In this document: positions 16,860-26,300 of the stretch, one piece after another
Layout: each line of letters begins with the position of its first letter
Numbering within the stretch: position 1 is the first letter of the stretch
NCBI GenBank assembly: GCA_002747035.1
Contig: PDRZ01000016.1
Span: 124,001 to 188,000, forward strand
Direction of reading: 5' to 3'
Source of the DNA: Rhodobacterales bacterium
GTDB taxonomy: Bacteria > Pseudomonadota > Alphaproteobacteria > Rhodobacterales > Rhodobacteraceae
DNA length: 64,000 bases
Made by a program: the position numbers and the translations under genes
Notes under the pieces: generated by a model
Databases searched by the model: none
Seen by the model: only the letters and a program-made list of their open reading frames with translations
What the model was told of the DNA's origin: nothing

Positions 16860-18398
16860 ATGACACCACGTTCCACACGTCGCTCGGGTGGCCGCGCCGC
16901 CCGTCAGGCGCTTCGCGCCGCCCCGTTGAGCGAAGATATCCGCCCCATCCGCGCCGGGATGGACGGTGGGTTTTACAAACCCCTGACCCAGCCCCAGATG
17001 CAGAGGATCCACCACGCCGCGCTTGAGGCGCTGGAAACCATCGGGCTTGCCGACGCACCACCATCGGGTGTGACCTATCTGACCGGCGCGGGGGCTATTC
17101 CGGGCGACGATGGCCGCATCCGGTTTCCCCGCGCCTTGATCGAAGACACGCTGGCCAGGGCCAACCGCGAAATCACCCTGTTTAGCCGGGATGGCCAGAA
17201 CGACCTGTTGCTCAAGGGTAATAGGGTTCATTACGGCACGGCGGGGGCCGCCGTGAGCATCGTGGATGTGCAGGGGCGCGCATACCGTGACTCCACGCTA
17301 CAGGATCTTCACGACGCCGCCCGCATCACCGACCGGCTGGACAATGTCCATTTCCTGCAACGGCCCATGGTGGCGCGGGATATCACCGATAACCACGAGA
17401 TGGACCTGAACACGGTCTACGCCTGTTGCGCAGGCACCACAAAGCATATCGGCACCTCGTTTACCGAACCCGGTTTCGTCTCCGGGGCGCTGGAAATGCT
17501 GCACATGATCGCGGGGGGAGAAGACAAGTGGCGCGCGACCCCTTTCGTGTCCAATTCCAACTGTTTCGTCGTGCCGCCAATGAAATTCGCCACCGAGTCC
17601 TGTGGGGTGATGGAGCGGTGTATCGAAGGCGGAATGCCGGTTCTGCTTCTGTCGGCGGGCATGGCAGGGGCAACCGCGCCCTCCACGATTGCCGGTGCGA
17701 TCACCCAGGCCGTGGCGGAATGTCTGGCCGGGCTGGTCTATGTCAACGCGGTGAAACCGGGGCATCCGGCGATTATGGGCACATGGCCTTTCGGGTTGGA
17801 CCTGCGCAGCGGTGCAATGACCGTGGGGTCCGGGGAACAGGCGCTGCTGACCGCCGGATGCGCGCAGATGCACAAGTTTTACGACCTTCCCGGCGGCGCA
17901 GCCGCAGGGGCGGCGGATTCCAAACTGCCCGACATGCAGGCCGGGTGGGAACAGATGTGTTCCAATGTCATGGCCGGGCTGTCGGGATTGAACATGGTCT
18001 ATGAAGCGGCGGGAATGCATGCCTCGCTTTTGGGGTTTTGCCATGAATCCCTGATCCTGTCTGACGATTTGATTGGCCAGGCGATGCGCTGTGTGCGCGG
18101 GATCGAGGTCACGGATGAGACACTCGCGCTGGATCAGATGGCCGCCGTTTGCATGGGCGGGCCGGGGCATTACCTTGGCACCGATCAAACCCTTGGCCGG
18201 ATGCAGGCCGATCACGTCTATCCCCGCTTTGGCGACCGCAGTTCACCGAAAGAATGGGCAGAACTGGGCAAACCTGACCTTGTTGAAAAAGCCATCGCGC
18301 GCAAAGAGGAAATCCTGTCAGAACGCGCAGCGGCCCGGTTCGATCCGGTGACGGATCAGGCAATCCGCGAGCGTTTCAACATCCACCTGCCCGTTTGA
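16860..18398 (+). CDS. Trimethylamine methyltransferase (MttB) superfamily protein, non-pyrrolysine
   Basis: A 512-residue TIM-barrel corrinoid methyltransferase homologue. The MttB family pattern is seen in KPLTQPQMQRIHHAALEALETIG, NCFVVPPMKFA, and PGGAAAGAADSKLPDMQAGWEQ. No in-frame TAG occurs, so unlike the archaeal enzymes it does not use pyrrolysine; such homologues include betaine-type demethylases. There is no adjacent corrinoid protein gene. Glycine betaine is a tempting substrate given the bet/cho block 20 kb away, but that is inference. The start at ATG 16860 has AAGGAGCACACGGCA upstream. Confidence 0.88.
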   Translation: MTPRSTRRSGGRAARQALRAAPLSEDIRPIRAGMDGGFYKPLTQPQMQRIHHAALEALETIGLADAPPSGVTYLTGAGAIPGDDGRIRFPRALIEDTLARANREITLFSRDGQNDLLLKGNRVHYGTAGAAVSIVDVQGRAYRDSTLQDLHDAARITDRLDNVHFLQRPMVARDITDNHEMDLNTVYACCAGTTKHIGTSFTEPGFVSGALEMLHMIAGGEDKWRATPFVSNSNCFVVPPMKFATESCGVMERCIEGGMPVLLLSAGMAGATAPSTIAGAITQAVAECLAGLVYVNAVKPGHPAIMGTWPFGLDLRSGAMTVGSGEQALLTAGCAQMHKFYDLPGGAAAGAADSKLPDMQAGWEQMCSNVMAGLSGLNMVYEAAGMHASLLGFCHESLILSDDLIGQAMRCVRGIEVTDETLALDQMAAVCMGGPGHYLGTDQTLGRMQADHVYPRFGDRSSPKEWAELGKPDLVEKAIARKEEILSERAAARFDPVTDQAIRERFNIHLPV

Positions 18399-18425
18399 CA
18401 AAACGGGAGCGATCGGCCCCGGGGC

Positions 18426-18791
18426 TCAAAGCTCGATCTCTTCCTGTTCTCCTTGCGGGGTGTCCATTTCCTGCGGCGTTTTGCGTCGCAGGATAATGTC
18501 CCCATTGGGCAGCAATTCGGGCGGGTGATAGGCATTCAGATCGTCGATCTTGCCCATCAGATCGGCAAAGGCCGGCCCCATCTGTTCGACGAACTGCTTC
18601 AACGCCGGCTCCACCCCTTCGACAAAACCACGCAGATCGTCAATCGCGGGTTCCATCTCCTGAACTATGCCTTTGAAAAACAGGCGTGCCCCCTCTTCCA
18701 TGAGGGACAACCCCTCCTCTTCCGCCTTTACAGGCGACATCGGAGCCAACAGGACCGCGCACGCGGTCAACAGGATCGCAAATTTGTTCAT
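18426..18791 (-). CDS. Secreted hypothetical protein
   Basis: A 121-residue protein with a signal peptide (MNKFAILLTACAVLLAPMSPVKA, cleavage after AEE or KA). The mature part is acidic and helical (EEGARLFFKGIVQEMEPAIDDLRGFVEGVEPALKQFVEQ) and ends in an ILRRK and Glu-rich tail. I know similar proteins from Rhodobacterales but no function. The start could also be the ATG at 18800, three codons upstream. It lies 37 bp from the EEP-family gene on the same strand, with opposite-strand mttB-like gene ending just before. Confidence 0.65.
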   Translation of the reverse strand: MNKFAILLTACAVLLAPMSPVKAEEEGLSLMEEGARLFFKGIVQEMEPAIDDLRGFVEGVEPALKQFVEQMGPAFADLMGKIDDLNAYHPPELLPNGDIILRRKTPQEMDTPQGEQEEIEL

Positions 18792-18828
18792 AAGTGCCAT
18801 ATAGGCACGATATGTGACGTTGTTAAGA

Positions 18829-19854
18829 TCACAGGTCCAGATCAAGCGTCACCGGAAAATGATCAGAGGCCGTCAGCAGTGCCTCGCGCAGTTCAGACAG
18901 AAGCCAGCATTCCGGGTCATCAAACGGGTGCCAGATCCGCCAATGCGGGTTCAGCCTGCGAAGGTCCGGGGAAATCATCACGTAATCCAACAACGCCTGA
19001 AGATAGCGCGCGGCCCCATCCAACAGGAACCGCGCCGTGGTTGGCGGAGCCCCCAGCCGGGTTCTCAGCGCCTGACGCGCATGAGAATCAAAGAGACAGT
19101 CGCGCCCCTCCTCTCCCATAACGATTTCAACAGACGAACGCCCGAACAGGTCCTCGAATTCATCCAGCCCCGGACCGTCATTCAGGTCGCCCATAACAAT
19201 CAACGATTCCCCTGCCGCAAGGTGGGTTTCGATCCTGCGCCGAAGCCAGATCGCCTGGGCCAGTTGCTTGCGCCGGTTCTGGATCGAAAGTTTCATGACC
19301 TCTTCGCGGCTCCGCGCGCCATGCGGTGCCTTGGATTTCAAATGCGCCCCGATCATGCGAAACCCCACCCCCGATGCCGTTGTCGCGGCCAGTTCCAGGG
19401 GTGGTTTGGAGAACCTCACAAGATCCTCGGTGGCATCCACGTCCAGATCAATCCGTAACACACCGTCAAACCGGGGGGCCTCGGACGACCCTTTCTTGCC
19501 GGTTTCCCCCCCAATCGGGTCATGATGCGCATTCATCACGTCCGGATCGTAAAGCAGCGCGATTTCCTGTTGTGTATCATTCACAAACCCCACAACCGCC
19601 CTGCGCGCCCGCAGATCAAAGGTCTTGGCAAAGTTTTCCAACGCCAGCACAGTCGAACGCCGCCCGTTCTGATCCGGCGCTTCGATCACCATGACCGCGT
19701 CGGCATCCATCGCGGTAAAGACGATGCCAAGCGCCTCGGCCTGTTGTGCGCGTTTCACATCCCGGCGGGACGACCATTTGTCATCCACCATCATGGTGCC
19801 ACCATCGTCAAACAGGGAATTGAACCATTCCACGTTATAGGTGGCGATGCGCAT
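18829..19854 (-). CDS. Endonuclease/exonuclease/phosphatase family protein
   Basis: A 341-residue EEP-fold metal-dependent phosphoesterase. It starts RIATYNVEWFNSLF, with the family Asn; VMVIEAPDQ carries the metal-binding Glu; VIMGDLNDGP supplies the Asp/Asn pair; and LLTASDHFPVTLDLDL holds the terminal SDHFP His. Substrate (DNA, phosphoinositide-like or other) is unknown. The ATG at 19854 overlaps the stop of the TerB/DnaJ gene in an ATGA junction, so the two are cotranscribed. Confidence 0.85.
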   Translation of the reverse strand: MRIATYNVEWFNSLFDDGGTMMVDDKWSSRRDVKRAQQAEALGIVFTAMDADAVMVIEAPDQNGRRSTVLALENFAKTFDLRARRAVVGFVNDTQQEIALLYDPDVMNAHHDPIGGETGKKGSSEAPRFDGVLRIDLDVDATEDLVRFSKPPLELAATTASGVGFRMIGAHLKSKAPHGARSREEVMKLSIQNRRKQLAQAIWLRRRIETHLAAGESLIVMGDLNDGPGLDEFEDLFGRSSVEIVMGEEGRDCLFDSHARQALRTRLGAPPTTARFLLDGAARYLQALLDYVMISPDLRRLNPHWRIWHPFDDPECWLLSELREALLTASDHFPVTLDLDL

Positions 19855-20555
19855 CAGCCGGTCCCTTTGTCGGTTGTGTCCATTCTGGCGCTGATCTCTT
19901 TCCAGGCCGCGTTGATGGCAACCAAGCGGCTTTCCGCCAGCTTCAGCGCCTCTTCGGGCACGCCGCGCGCCAGCATCTGATCCGGGTGGGTGTCGCGCAC
20001 CAACTGGCGCCACGCCTTGCGGATCTCGTCCAGCGGCGCGTCCCGGGACACACCCAGCACATCATAGGGGTCTTGTACCGCCTCCGGCACGAAACGCGCG
20101 CGCATCTGGCGGAACTGCTGCTCGGACACTCCGAAAATTTCGCCCACCTGTTCCAGAAACGCGTCTTCGTTGGGGTGATAGGTGCCATCGGCCATGGCGA
20201 TGTGGAACAATCCTTCCATCAAATCGCAGAGTGCCGCAATTTCATCGCCGAACATCGCCTTGATCTTGCGCGCATAGTCTTTGAACCCGGCCACGTCCTG
20301 CCGCGCAAGGTTGAACACACGCGCCGCGCCCGCTTCGTCTTCTTGTGCAATCTGGAACACTTCGCGAAACGCGGTCACCTCGTCGCGCGTCACCTGACCA
20401 TCCGCCTTGGCCATCTTGGCCCCAAGCGCGATAACGGCGATGGCAAAGGCCACACTGCGTTCCGGCGGAGTGCGCAAATGCTCGAACACGGTCGAAAGCG
20501 GTTCCCCAGCGGCAAGCGAGGAAACGGCGGCGGATATGCGGGTCCAGATCGACAT
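19854..20555 (-). CDS. TerB/DjlA-type J-domain co-chaperone
   Basis: A 233-residue protein with an N-terminal TerB-like helical domain (about 35-155, including AIALGAKMAKADGQVTRDEV and FHIAMADGTYHPNEDAFL with their acidic metal-like motifs) and a C-terminal J domain (about 162-230: DPYDVLGVSRDAPLDEIRKAWRQLVRDTHPD with the HPD tripeptide). This is the DjlA layout without its N-terminal membrane helix. It probably stimulates DnaK on a specific client. It is the first gene of the pair with the EEP hydrolase. Confidence 0.88.
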   Translation of the reverse strand: MSIWTRISAAVSSLAAGEPLSTVFEHLRTPPERSVAFAIAVIALGAKMAKADGQVTRDEVTAFREVFQIAQEDEAGAARVFNLARQDVAGFKDYARKIKAMFGDEIAALCDLMEGLFHIAMADGTYHPNEDAFLEQVGEIFGVSEQQFRQMRARFVPEAVQDPYDVLGVSRDAPLDEIRKAWRQLVRDTHPDQMLARGVPEEALKLAESRLVAINAAWKEISARMDTTDKGTG

Positions 20556-20586
20556 ACCCCCACGATACCGCCGCGACGCAGCAAAG

Positions 20587-20679
20587 TCAGGTCACAAACT
20601 CCCTATCCTTCACAGATTTTTCCGCAGGAGGATCGGACCCGTCGCCCCTGCGATAGTCCGGCAAGGGTATTTCGGGCAC
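20587..20679 (-). CDS. Candidate 30-residue small protein
   Basis: GTG at 20679 with AAGGAT about 5 bp upstream opens a frame encoding MPEIPLPDYRRGDGSDPPAEKSVKDREFVT, read in two halves: MPEIPLPDYRRGDG then SDPPAEKSVKDREFVT, ending TGA at 20587-20589. The composition (balanced charge, Pro-rich, no Cys) is protein-like and the frame sits alone in the 246-bp gap between the J-domain gene and the VOC gene. No family is recognised. Confidence 0.35.
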   Translation of the reverse strand: MPEIPLPDYRRGDGSDPPAEKSVKDREFVT

Positions 20680-20801
20680 GGGTATCCTTGTGTATTTTCA
20701 ACTCGGTGGAGAATGTGGTCGCGGTGTCCGTGATGACAGGGGGCCAGATCGTGGCGAACCCTTCGACATCCCCTTGGAGTGGCGACGGGTTGTGGCGCGT
20801 A

Positions 20802-21413
20802 TCATAGCAGCACTTTTGGCCCGTCAGGCCCGGAAAACGTGGCGCGCATCCTGTTTTCACCCGGTTGAAAGACCACCCTTGGATCATCAAAAAACGGGGC
20901 CATATCCCTGGCCAACCGGTCGGCTGCGGGCCTGAAAATCTCCAGCTTTTCCAACCTCAACCCGCTTTGCGCAAGGCGAGAGGACGGGTGCGGGGTCTTG
21001 CCCCAGTCGATGATCGCCGGTGCCCCCTGATCATAGGGCAGTTCCCCATTTGCTGCGGCCATGTCCCATTCCAGATCGCCCCGGCGCAACCGTTCCACCG
21101 GCCCCATATCATACGGAAAACGGTCGAGTGTCTTGGCCATCCCGTCGGTTCTGCAAATCCAGTTGGTCACCCGTGGCCCCCCGGTAAACCGGTCCAATGC
21201 GAACCACCGCGCGCCCTTGGGCGCCGGGGCATCAGGGTCAATGGCAATCACCTCAAGATAAATGCCATCGGCCAGCCCAAGCAAAAGATTGTGAGACCCG
21301 AACCGCGCATGTTGCCCCCCGGCCTCCAACGACACCCCAAGCGCCGATTCCACGTGACGCCGCCCCTCGTCCAGCGATCCACATGCCACCGCGATATGAT
21401 CCAGCGCCAACAT
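20802..21413 (-). CDS. VOC-family (glyoxalase-like) protein
   Basis: A 203-residue protein beginning LALDHIAVACGSLDEGRRHVESALGV, the first strand-helix unit of a vicinal oxygen chelate domain, with GQHARFGSHNLLLGLADGIYLEVIAID as the second. The pattern matches the Glyoxalase-like family PF13468. The C-terminal half is more divergent. The reaction is unknown. The start at ATG 21413 overlaps the stop of the MAPEG gene by an ATGA junction; a much longer open frame upstream is not family-like. Confidence 0.8.
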   Translation of the reverse strand: MLALDHIAVACGSLDEGRRHVESALGVSLEAGGQHARFGSHNLLLGLADGIYLEVIAIDPDAPAPKGARWFALDRFTGGPRVTNWICRTDGMAKTLDRFPYDMGPVERLRRGDLEWDMAAANGELPYDQGAPAIIDWGKTPHPSSRLAQSGLRLEKLEIFRPAADRLARDMAPFFDDPRVVFQPGENRMRATFSGPDGPKVLL

Positions 21414-21898
21414 CACACGGCCCAGACAGCAATGGCCCAGACCATGGCAACCACGGTTGGATAAAAGCTTGCCGCGAAGCCAAATGCCCGCAACGGGGGG
21501 GAAAGATGGTAGCCAGCCCAGAACAGAAGCCGCGCCACCGCAAAGGCCCCCCCCATGACCACGACAAGGAACCCGCCAAGGGTCAGACCAACAAAGGGCC
21601 AAAGGGCCATGGCCAGAAGCAGCTGTTCCACGGTATTGGTCAAAACACGCTGGTCGATATCGCCCCCGGACCCCGGGGCAAACCCGACCCCGTCAATCGT
21701 GGCCTCGTCGAAAAACCGACGCTGCGCCAAGCGCGCAATCAACAGCAAAAGCACCAGCCCCCCGGGTAAAAACCCGGTAATCAACGCCACATTGATCGGC
21801 ATGAAGGGCGGTTTCAACGTCTGGGGATACCAGATCACCCCAAACGCCCAAACAAGACCAAGCCCCATTCCGATCAAAACCTGTCTACGTTTGCTCAT
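21413..21898 (-). CDS. MAPEG-family membrane protein
   Basis: A 161-residue protein with four membrane helices (about 7-25, 33-52, 95-116, 138-158). The loop ERFFDE-like RRFFDEATIDG and the NTVEQLLLAMALWPF segment are the MAPEG hallmark, as in eicosanoid and glutathione metabolism proteins; bacterial members may have glutathione transferase activity. The ATG at 21898 follows AGAGGTGCAGG. It is the first gene of a two-gene operon with the VOC protein. Confidence 0.82.
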   Translation of the reverse strand: MSKRRQVLIGMGLGLVWAFGVIWYPQTLKPPFMPINVALITGFLPGGLVLLLLIARLAQRRFFDEATIDGVGFAPGSGGDIDQRVLTNTVEQLLLAMALWPFVGLTLGGFLVVVMGGAFAVARLLFWAGYHLSPPLRAFGFAASFYPTVVAMVWAIAVWAV

Positions 21899-22042
21899 CC
21901 TGCACCTCTGCTTTCTGTGTGGCATATCCTTGGCCAACTGCAAATAATTGCAAGCCGCAAGCGCGTAGTTCTTTGAACATGTCAAAGCCATGCACCATTT
22001 TGCCAATCAGGGCGAACCGGATATTTCGAATTTGCACGAAAG

Positions 22043-22069
22043 CGCACGGCCCGTTTCGGGGGCCGTGCG
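22043..22069 (-). terminator. Intrinsic terminator-like hairpin after mcm
   Basis: CGCACGGCCC (22043-22052) and GGGCCGTGCG (22060-22069) are perfect 10-bp arms. On the minus strand the stem follows the mcm stop by about 13 bp and is trailed by CTTTCG, only a short U-tract. Confidence 0.55.
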
Positions 22070-22081
22070 ATCGGGGTGGTG

Positions 22082-24214
22082 TCAGGCCCGTGCTTCGCGG
22101 ATCAGGGACAGGATGTCCTGTGCCGCCTCGGGGATATTGGTACCGGGACCAAAGATGGCCTTGACCCCCGCCTGCTTGAGGAAGTCATAATCCTGCTGTG
22201 GGATAACCCCACCGCAGATCACGATGATATCCTCGGCATCCTTGTCTTTCAGCGCGGCGATCAGTTGGGGGGCCAGCGTCTTGTGACCTGCCGCCTGGGA
22301 AGAAATGCCCACAACGTGTACATCGTTATCCACGGCGTCCTGCGCCGCTTCTTCCGGGGTCTGGAACAGCGGGCCAACATCAACGTCAAACCCAATATCA
22401 GCAAAGGCAGTGGCAATCACCTTGGCCCCGCGATCATGGCCATCCTGCCCCATCTTGACCACCAACAGGCGCGGACGGCGGCCTTCTTCGGCGGCAAAGT
22501 CGTCAATGCTCTTCTGGATCGCGGCAAAACCTTCGTCCCCTTCATAAGCTGCGCCATAAACCCCGGCCAGGGTCTTCACCTCGGCGCGGTGACGTCCGAA
22601 TTCCTTTTCCATCGCCATGCTGATTTCTCCTACGGATGCACGCGCGCGCGCCGCTTCCACGGCGGCTTCCAACAGGTTTCCACCCTCTTTTGACCGGCGG
22701 GTCACTTCGTCCAACGCCGCCTGACAGGCCGCATCATCCCGGGTTTTGCGCATATTCTCCAGACGCGCGATCTGGCTTTCGCGTACGGCCATGTTGTCCA
22801 CGTCAAGAATGTCAATCGGGTCTTCCTTTTCAAGCCGGTATTTGTTGACGCCGACGATCACCTCGTCGCCGCGGTCAATCATCGCCTGGCGCTTGGCCGC
22901 CGATTCCTCGATGCGCAGCTTGGGCATGCCAGAAGTCACGGCCTTGGTCATGCCGCCCATTTCCTCGACCTCTTTCATCAATTCCCAGGCCTTGTCGGCC
23001 AGTTCGGCGGTCAGGCTTTCCACATAGTAAGATCCCGCCAGCGGATCGACCACATTGGTCACGCCGGTTTCCTCTTGCAGGATGATCTGGGTGTTTCGCG
23101 CGATGCGGGCGCTGAATTCGGTGGGCAGTGCAATCGCTTCGTCCAACGCGTTGGTATGCAGCGACTGGGTGCCACCCAGAACCGCCGACATCGCCTCGTA
23201 TGCTGTGCGGATCACATTGTTATAGGGGTCTTGTTCCTGCAAGCTGACACCGCTGGTCTGGCAATGGGTGCGCAGCATTTTCGAGCGTTCCGATTTGGCG
23301 CCGAACTCGGTCATCACCCGATGCCACAGCATCCGCGCGGCGCGCAGTTTGGCGGCCTCCATGAAGAAATTCATGCCGATGGCGAAGAAAAAGCTGAGCC
23401 GCCCGGCGAATTTATCCACATCCATACCCGCATTCAGCGCCGCACGCACATATTCGCGCCCATCCGCCAGAGTATAGGCCAGTTCCTGCACCAGGTTCGC
23501 ACCCGCCTCTTGCATGTGATAGCCCGAGATCGAAATCGAATTGAATTTCGGCATCTCATTCGAGGTGTATTCGATGATGTCCGAGATGATCCGCATCGAC
23601 GGTTCAGGCGGATAAATATAGGTATTGCGCACCATAAATTCCTTCAGAACATCATTCTGAATGGTGCCCGCCAGCAGAGATTTGTCGTGGCCCTGCTCTT
23701 CACCGGCAACGATGAAATTCGCGAGGATCGGAATAACCGCACCGTTCATGGTCATCGACACCGACACCTTGTCCAACGGGATGCCGTCAAACAGAATCTT
23801 CATGTCCTCAACACTGTCGATCGCCACGCCGGCCTTGCCCACATCGCCAACCACGCGGGGGTGGTCGCTGTCATATCCGCGGTGGGTCGCCAGATCGAAA
23901 GCCACCGACACACCCTGCTGACCTGCGGCAAGGTTTTTGCGATAGAATGCGTTGGATTCTTCGGCGGTTGAAAACCCGGCATATTGGCGGATGGTCCAAG
24001 GACGCCCGGCATACATCGTCGCCTTGACCCCACGGGTAAACGGCCCGAAACCGGGCATTTCGCCCATTTGAGGCAGATCGGCCGTATCATCCGCCGTATA
24101 GACCGGCTTGACCTTGATCCCTTCCAGCGTGTTCCAGGTCAGGTCATCCAGAGGCCTGCCCCGCAGTTCTTTTTCAGCCAGCTCCCGCCAAGCGTCCATC
24201 TTCTCTGTCATCAT
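22082..24214 (-). CDS. mcm: Methylmalonyl-CoA mutase
   Basis: Adenosylcobalamin-dependent rearrangement of (R)-methylmalonyl-CoA to succinyl-CoA, the last step of propionyl-CoA assimilation. The 710-residue homodimer-type protein has the substrate barrel ([53 protein letters not shown]) and a C-terminal B12 domain with the DxHxxG motif in [14 protein letters not shown]. Close MeaA/Ccr-type mutases are excluded by these signatures. ATG codons at 24214 and 24211 follow GAAGAGGAC. The 5' end overlaps the sulfotransferase-like gene by about 40 bp. cobA and cobB nearby serve its cofactor. Confidence 0.96.
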   Translation of the reverse strand: MMTEKMDAWRELAEKELRGRPLDDLTWNTLEGIKVKPVYTADDTADLPQMGEMPGFGPFTRGVKATMYAGRPWTIRQYAGFSTAEESNAFYRKNLAAGQQGVSVAFDLATHRGYDSDHPRVVGDVGKAGVAIDSVEDMKILFDGIPLDKVSVSMTMNGAVIPILANFIVAGEEQGHDKSLLAGTIQNDVLKEFMVRNTYIYPPEPSMRIISDIIEYTSNEMPKFNSISISGYHMQEAGANLVQELAYTLADGREYVRAALNAGMDVDKFAGRLSFFFAIGMNFFMEAAKLRAARMLWHRVMTEFGAKSERSKMLRTHCQTSGVSLQEQDPYNNVIRTAYEAMSAVLGGTQSLHTNALDEAIALPTEFSARIARNTQIILQEETGVTNVVDPLAGSYYVESLTAELADKAWELMKEVEEMGGMTKAVTSGMPKLRIEESAAKRQAMIDRGDEVIVGVNKYRLEKEDPIDILDVDNMAVRESQIARLENMRKTRDDAACQAALDEVTRRSKEGGNLLEAAVEAARARASVGEISMAMEKEFGRHRAEVKTLAGVYGAAYEGDEGFAAIQKSIDDFAAEEGRRPRLLVVKMGQDGHDRGAKVIATAFADIGFDVDVGPLFQTPEEAAQDAVDNDVHVVGISSQAAGHKTLAPQLIAALKDKDAEDIIVICGGVIPQQDYDFLKQAGVKAIFGPGTNIPEAAQDILSLIREARA

Positions 24215-25124
24215 CAAGTCCTCTTCCTATCGCACCGCCCAAACGGTTGAACCCGCCCATGTCCGGTTGCATTTCTTCGGTAAGTGTTGCGATGCCCCCA
24301 GCCCCGGCACGGAGCCAGAACAGGTCATCGGCGTAAAGTTCGTTAAAAGCCGCTGTGTGATGCGGTTTGAATGGGGTCCATTGGCCTTCCCCATCAGGAA
24401 GGCCGGACGCGCTGCCCTCCCGCAATTCAACAACCTTGCGCAGGTTCTCAAGATCGGGAGATCGGTTGAGCCACGCCCGCGCCTCCTGCATGGGTGGGGC
24501 AAACCCTTTGCCCGCCATGTGCCACAGGCGGCGTTCGGGGCGAGCGGCAAACTCTTCAAAGGTCTGAACCTGGATCGGTGTGCCGGGAAATGCCCGGGCC
24601 GTATTTTCGATCACATCGCGCCAACTGCGCGGCTGTGTCACCAGTTGGTCCAGCAACGCCTCGTCCGGAACTGCCTGCCCGCGCGCAACCGCGTGGCTGA
24701 TCGTTGAGGTCCAGAACCCATCAAGCGCCCGGATCGACAGGACAATCCGCGACACCCGTCCGTCAAACGCCCTGGCAAAATGCCCAAGTCGCGTTTCGGC
24801 ATCGTTGTAAAGCCCCGCCTCTCGCAAACATTTTCGCGGGTTGCCCAACATGTTCTCATCGCTGATCACAAGGGTTTCGATCCCTTTGCGTTCCAGCAAT
24901 TCAAGCTGTATCGCGATCCGCCCCCTGGCCAGCATCTGACGACGCTCGGCCCTGGCATCCTGCTTCCCCGGTACGACACCGCTAAGCAACCCGCCATGGC
25001 GCGTGCGCAGGGGGCCGAAAAACGCCACCCCCTTGTGCCGCAATATCGGCGCATTCGCCCGCATGTAATGTTGGAATGTGGTCGAAGCAGTGCGATGCGC
25101 ACCGATATGCAGGATAACGTCCAT
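24174..25124 (-). CDS. Sulfotransferase-like protein
   Basis: A 316-residue protein beginning [21 protein letters not shown], a P-loop-like 5'-phosphosulfate (PAPS) binding motif, with the second conserved segment in [20 protein letters not shown]. This suggests a PAPS-dependent sulfotransferase, acceptor unknown. The ATG at 25124 with AAGGTGGAA upstream is preferred; the frame is open to an ATG at 25187 that would add 21 residues. The 3' end overlaps mcm, so both are one transcript despite having no obvious metabolic link. Confidence 0.65.
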   Translation of the reverse strand: MDVILHIGAHRTASTTFQHYMRANAPILRHKGVAFFGPLRTRHGGLLSGVVPGKQDARAERRQMLARGRIAIQLELLERKGIETLVISDENMLGNPRKCLREAGLYNDAETRLGHFARAFDGRVSRIVLSIRALDGFWTSTISHAVARGQAVPDEALLDQLVTQPRSWRDVIENTARAFPGTPIQVQTFEEFAARPERRLWHMAGKGFAPPMQEARAWLNRSPDLENLRKVVELREGSASGLPDGEGQWTPFKPHHTAAFNELYADDLFWLRAGAGGIATLTEEMQPDMGGFNRLGGAIGRGLDDDREDGRLAGAG

Positions 25125-25301
25125 GGCCGGTTCCACCTTGGTGTTCGGGGCCACCAAACGCAGCCCGGGGGAGAATCTCTGCATCACCCTGCCCCCCCAG
25201 TTCTGACATTTCGCTTAAAGCGCAAGAAAAATTGCGCCGCCATCAACTGATCGCTCGCAATTGCGGTCCACTCGCATATATCATGACGAGAGGGAGACAG
25301 C

Positions 25302-25763
25302 ATGAAACCACTCTTATCACTTGTTTTAACAGCACTAATCGGAGTTTCGGCACAGGCGGAAACACAGGCGGAAGCCACGCTGCCAGAGGCGCTTTTGCCC
25401 TCTTCGGAGGTGACCGACCCAACCGATTTATCGCAATTTTTCTGGAAAAACCGGGTGCTGGTGGTCTTTGCGGACTCGCCAAACGACCCGCGATACATGG
25501 AACAGCTTAAACGGCTGTCGATGCGACCCCAGGACCTTGTCGACAGGGATGTCGTCATCCTGCTGGATAGCGATCCCGCAGCCAAAAGCGCATTGCGTGA
25601 AAAGCTGCGCCCGCGTGGGTTCATGCTGATGCTGTTGGCCAAGGACGGCACCGTGTACCTGCGCAAACCGCTGCCCTGGACCACGCGCGAGATTTCGCGC
25701 TCCATCGACAAGCTTCCCCTGCGCCAGCAGGAGTTGCGCGACCGTCCCTTGAACAGCGAGTGA
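25302..25763 (+). CDS. DUF4174-domain secreted protein
   Basis: A 153-residue protein with a signal peptide (KPLLSLVLTALIGVSAQA). The mature part shows the DUF4174 pattern: LSQFFWKNRVLVVFADSPNDPRYMEQLKRL, VVILLDSDP and GFMLMLLAKDGTVYLRKPLPW, with a thioredoxin-like strand order but no CxxC. The role is unknown. It is monocistronic, divergent from the sulfotransferase-like gene and convergent with the lipoprotein gene 4 bp away. Confidence 0.82.
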   Translation: MKPLLSLVLTALIGVSAQAETQAEATLPEALLPSSEVTDPTDLSQFFWKNRVLVVFADSPNDPRYMEQLKRLSMRPQDLVDRDVVILLDSDPAAKSALREKLRPRGFMLMLLAKDGTVYLRKPLPWTTREISRSIDKLPLRQQELRDRPLNSE

Positions 25764-25767
25764 CGCA

Positions 25768-26295
25768 TCACACCGCTCCGCTTGTCAGAACAACAAGCCC
25801 GGATTGGGGGTCAAGCACCGCAAAGGCCCCCGCCTCGCGCGAAAAAACAACAACACCCCCCTCCGTGCGCAGGGCATTGTAAAACGCTGTACGCGTGGCT
25901 TCGTCCATACAATTACGCGCTTCCAGCCCTGCGGCCTGCATCGCCACCCCCGTAGGGCGGTCGGCATTCATCACGTCAATGAACATCTGATCCGCCGTCA
26001 TCCCGTCAACCGACAGGGCAAAGGCATTTTGCCGGCCATTGGCCATCACCGCCTCTACCGAGGAAAACAGGGGCATTTGCGCCTTCAACGCGCCTGATTT
26101 GGCCCTGAACACAGCCGCTGTACAGGCGCTGTGCGAGTTGAAGTATACTGTTTCCCCCAGATCGAACCACTGTGCGGCCAAACTTCGCGCACCGGTTTCG
26201 TCATGGCGATCACACCCGGCGAGGGCCGCCATTCCCGCCAGGCCAAGCGCAAGCCCGGCCTGACGAATGTCGATATGCTGCAAAGGCGCGCACAT
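25768..26295 (-). CDS. Lipoprotein of unknown function
   Basis: A 175-residue protein. The N-terminus AGLALGLAGMAALAGC is a type II signal peptide with lipobox LAGC. The mature domain (AAQWFDLGETVYFNSHSACTAAVFR to GLVVLTSGAV) resembles small Rhodobacterales lipoproteins without assigned function. The ATG at 26295 lies 5 bp after the pccA stop, so it is translated from the pcc transcript. Confidence 0.72.
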   Translation of the reverse strand: MCAPLQHIDIRQAGLALGLAGMAALAGCDRHDETGARSLAAQWFDLGETVYFNSHSACTAAVFRAKSGALKAQMPLFSSVEAVMANGRQNAFALSVDGMTADQMFIDVMNADRPTGVAMQAAGLEARNCMDEATRTAFYNALRTEGGVVVFSREAGAFAVLDPQSGLVVLTSGAV

Positions 26296-26300
26296 GGCGC

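Noticed and set aside
16860-18398. Pyrrolysine-type MttB
   Set aside because: The frame is complete without an internal TAG codon.
21938-21955. TGCAAATAATTGCAAG upstream of the MAPEG gene as a PccR site
   Set aside because: Half-sites are incomplete and the spacing differs from the other sites; probably chance.
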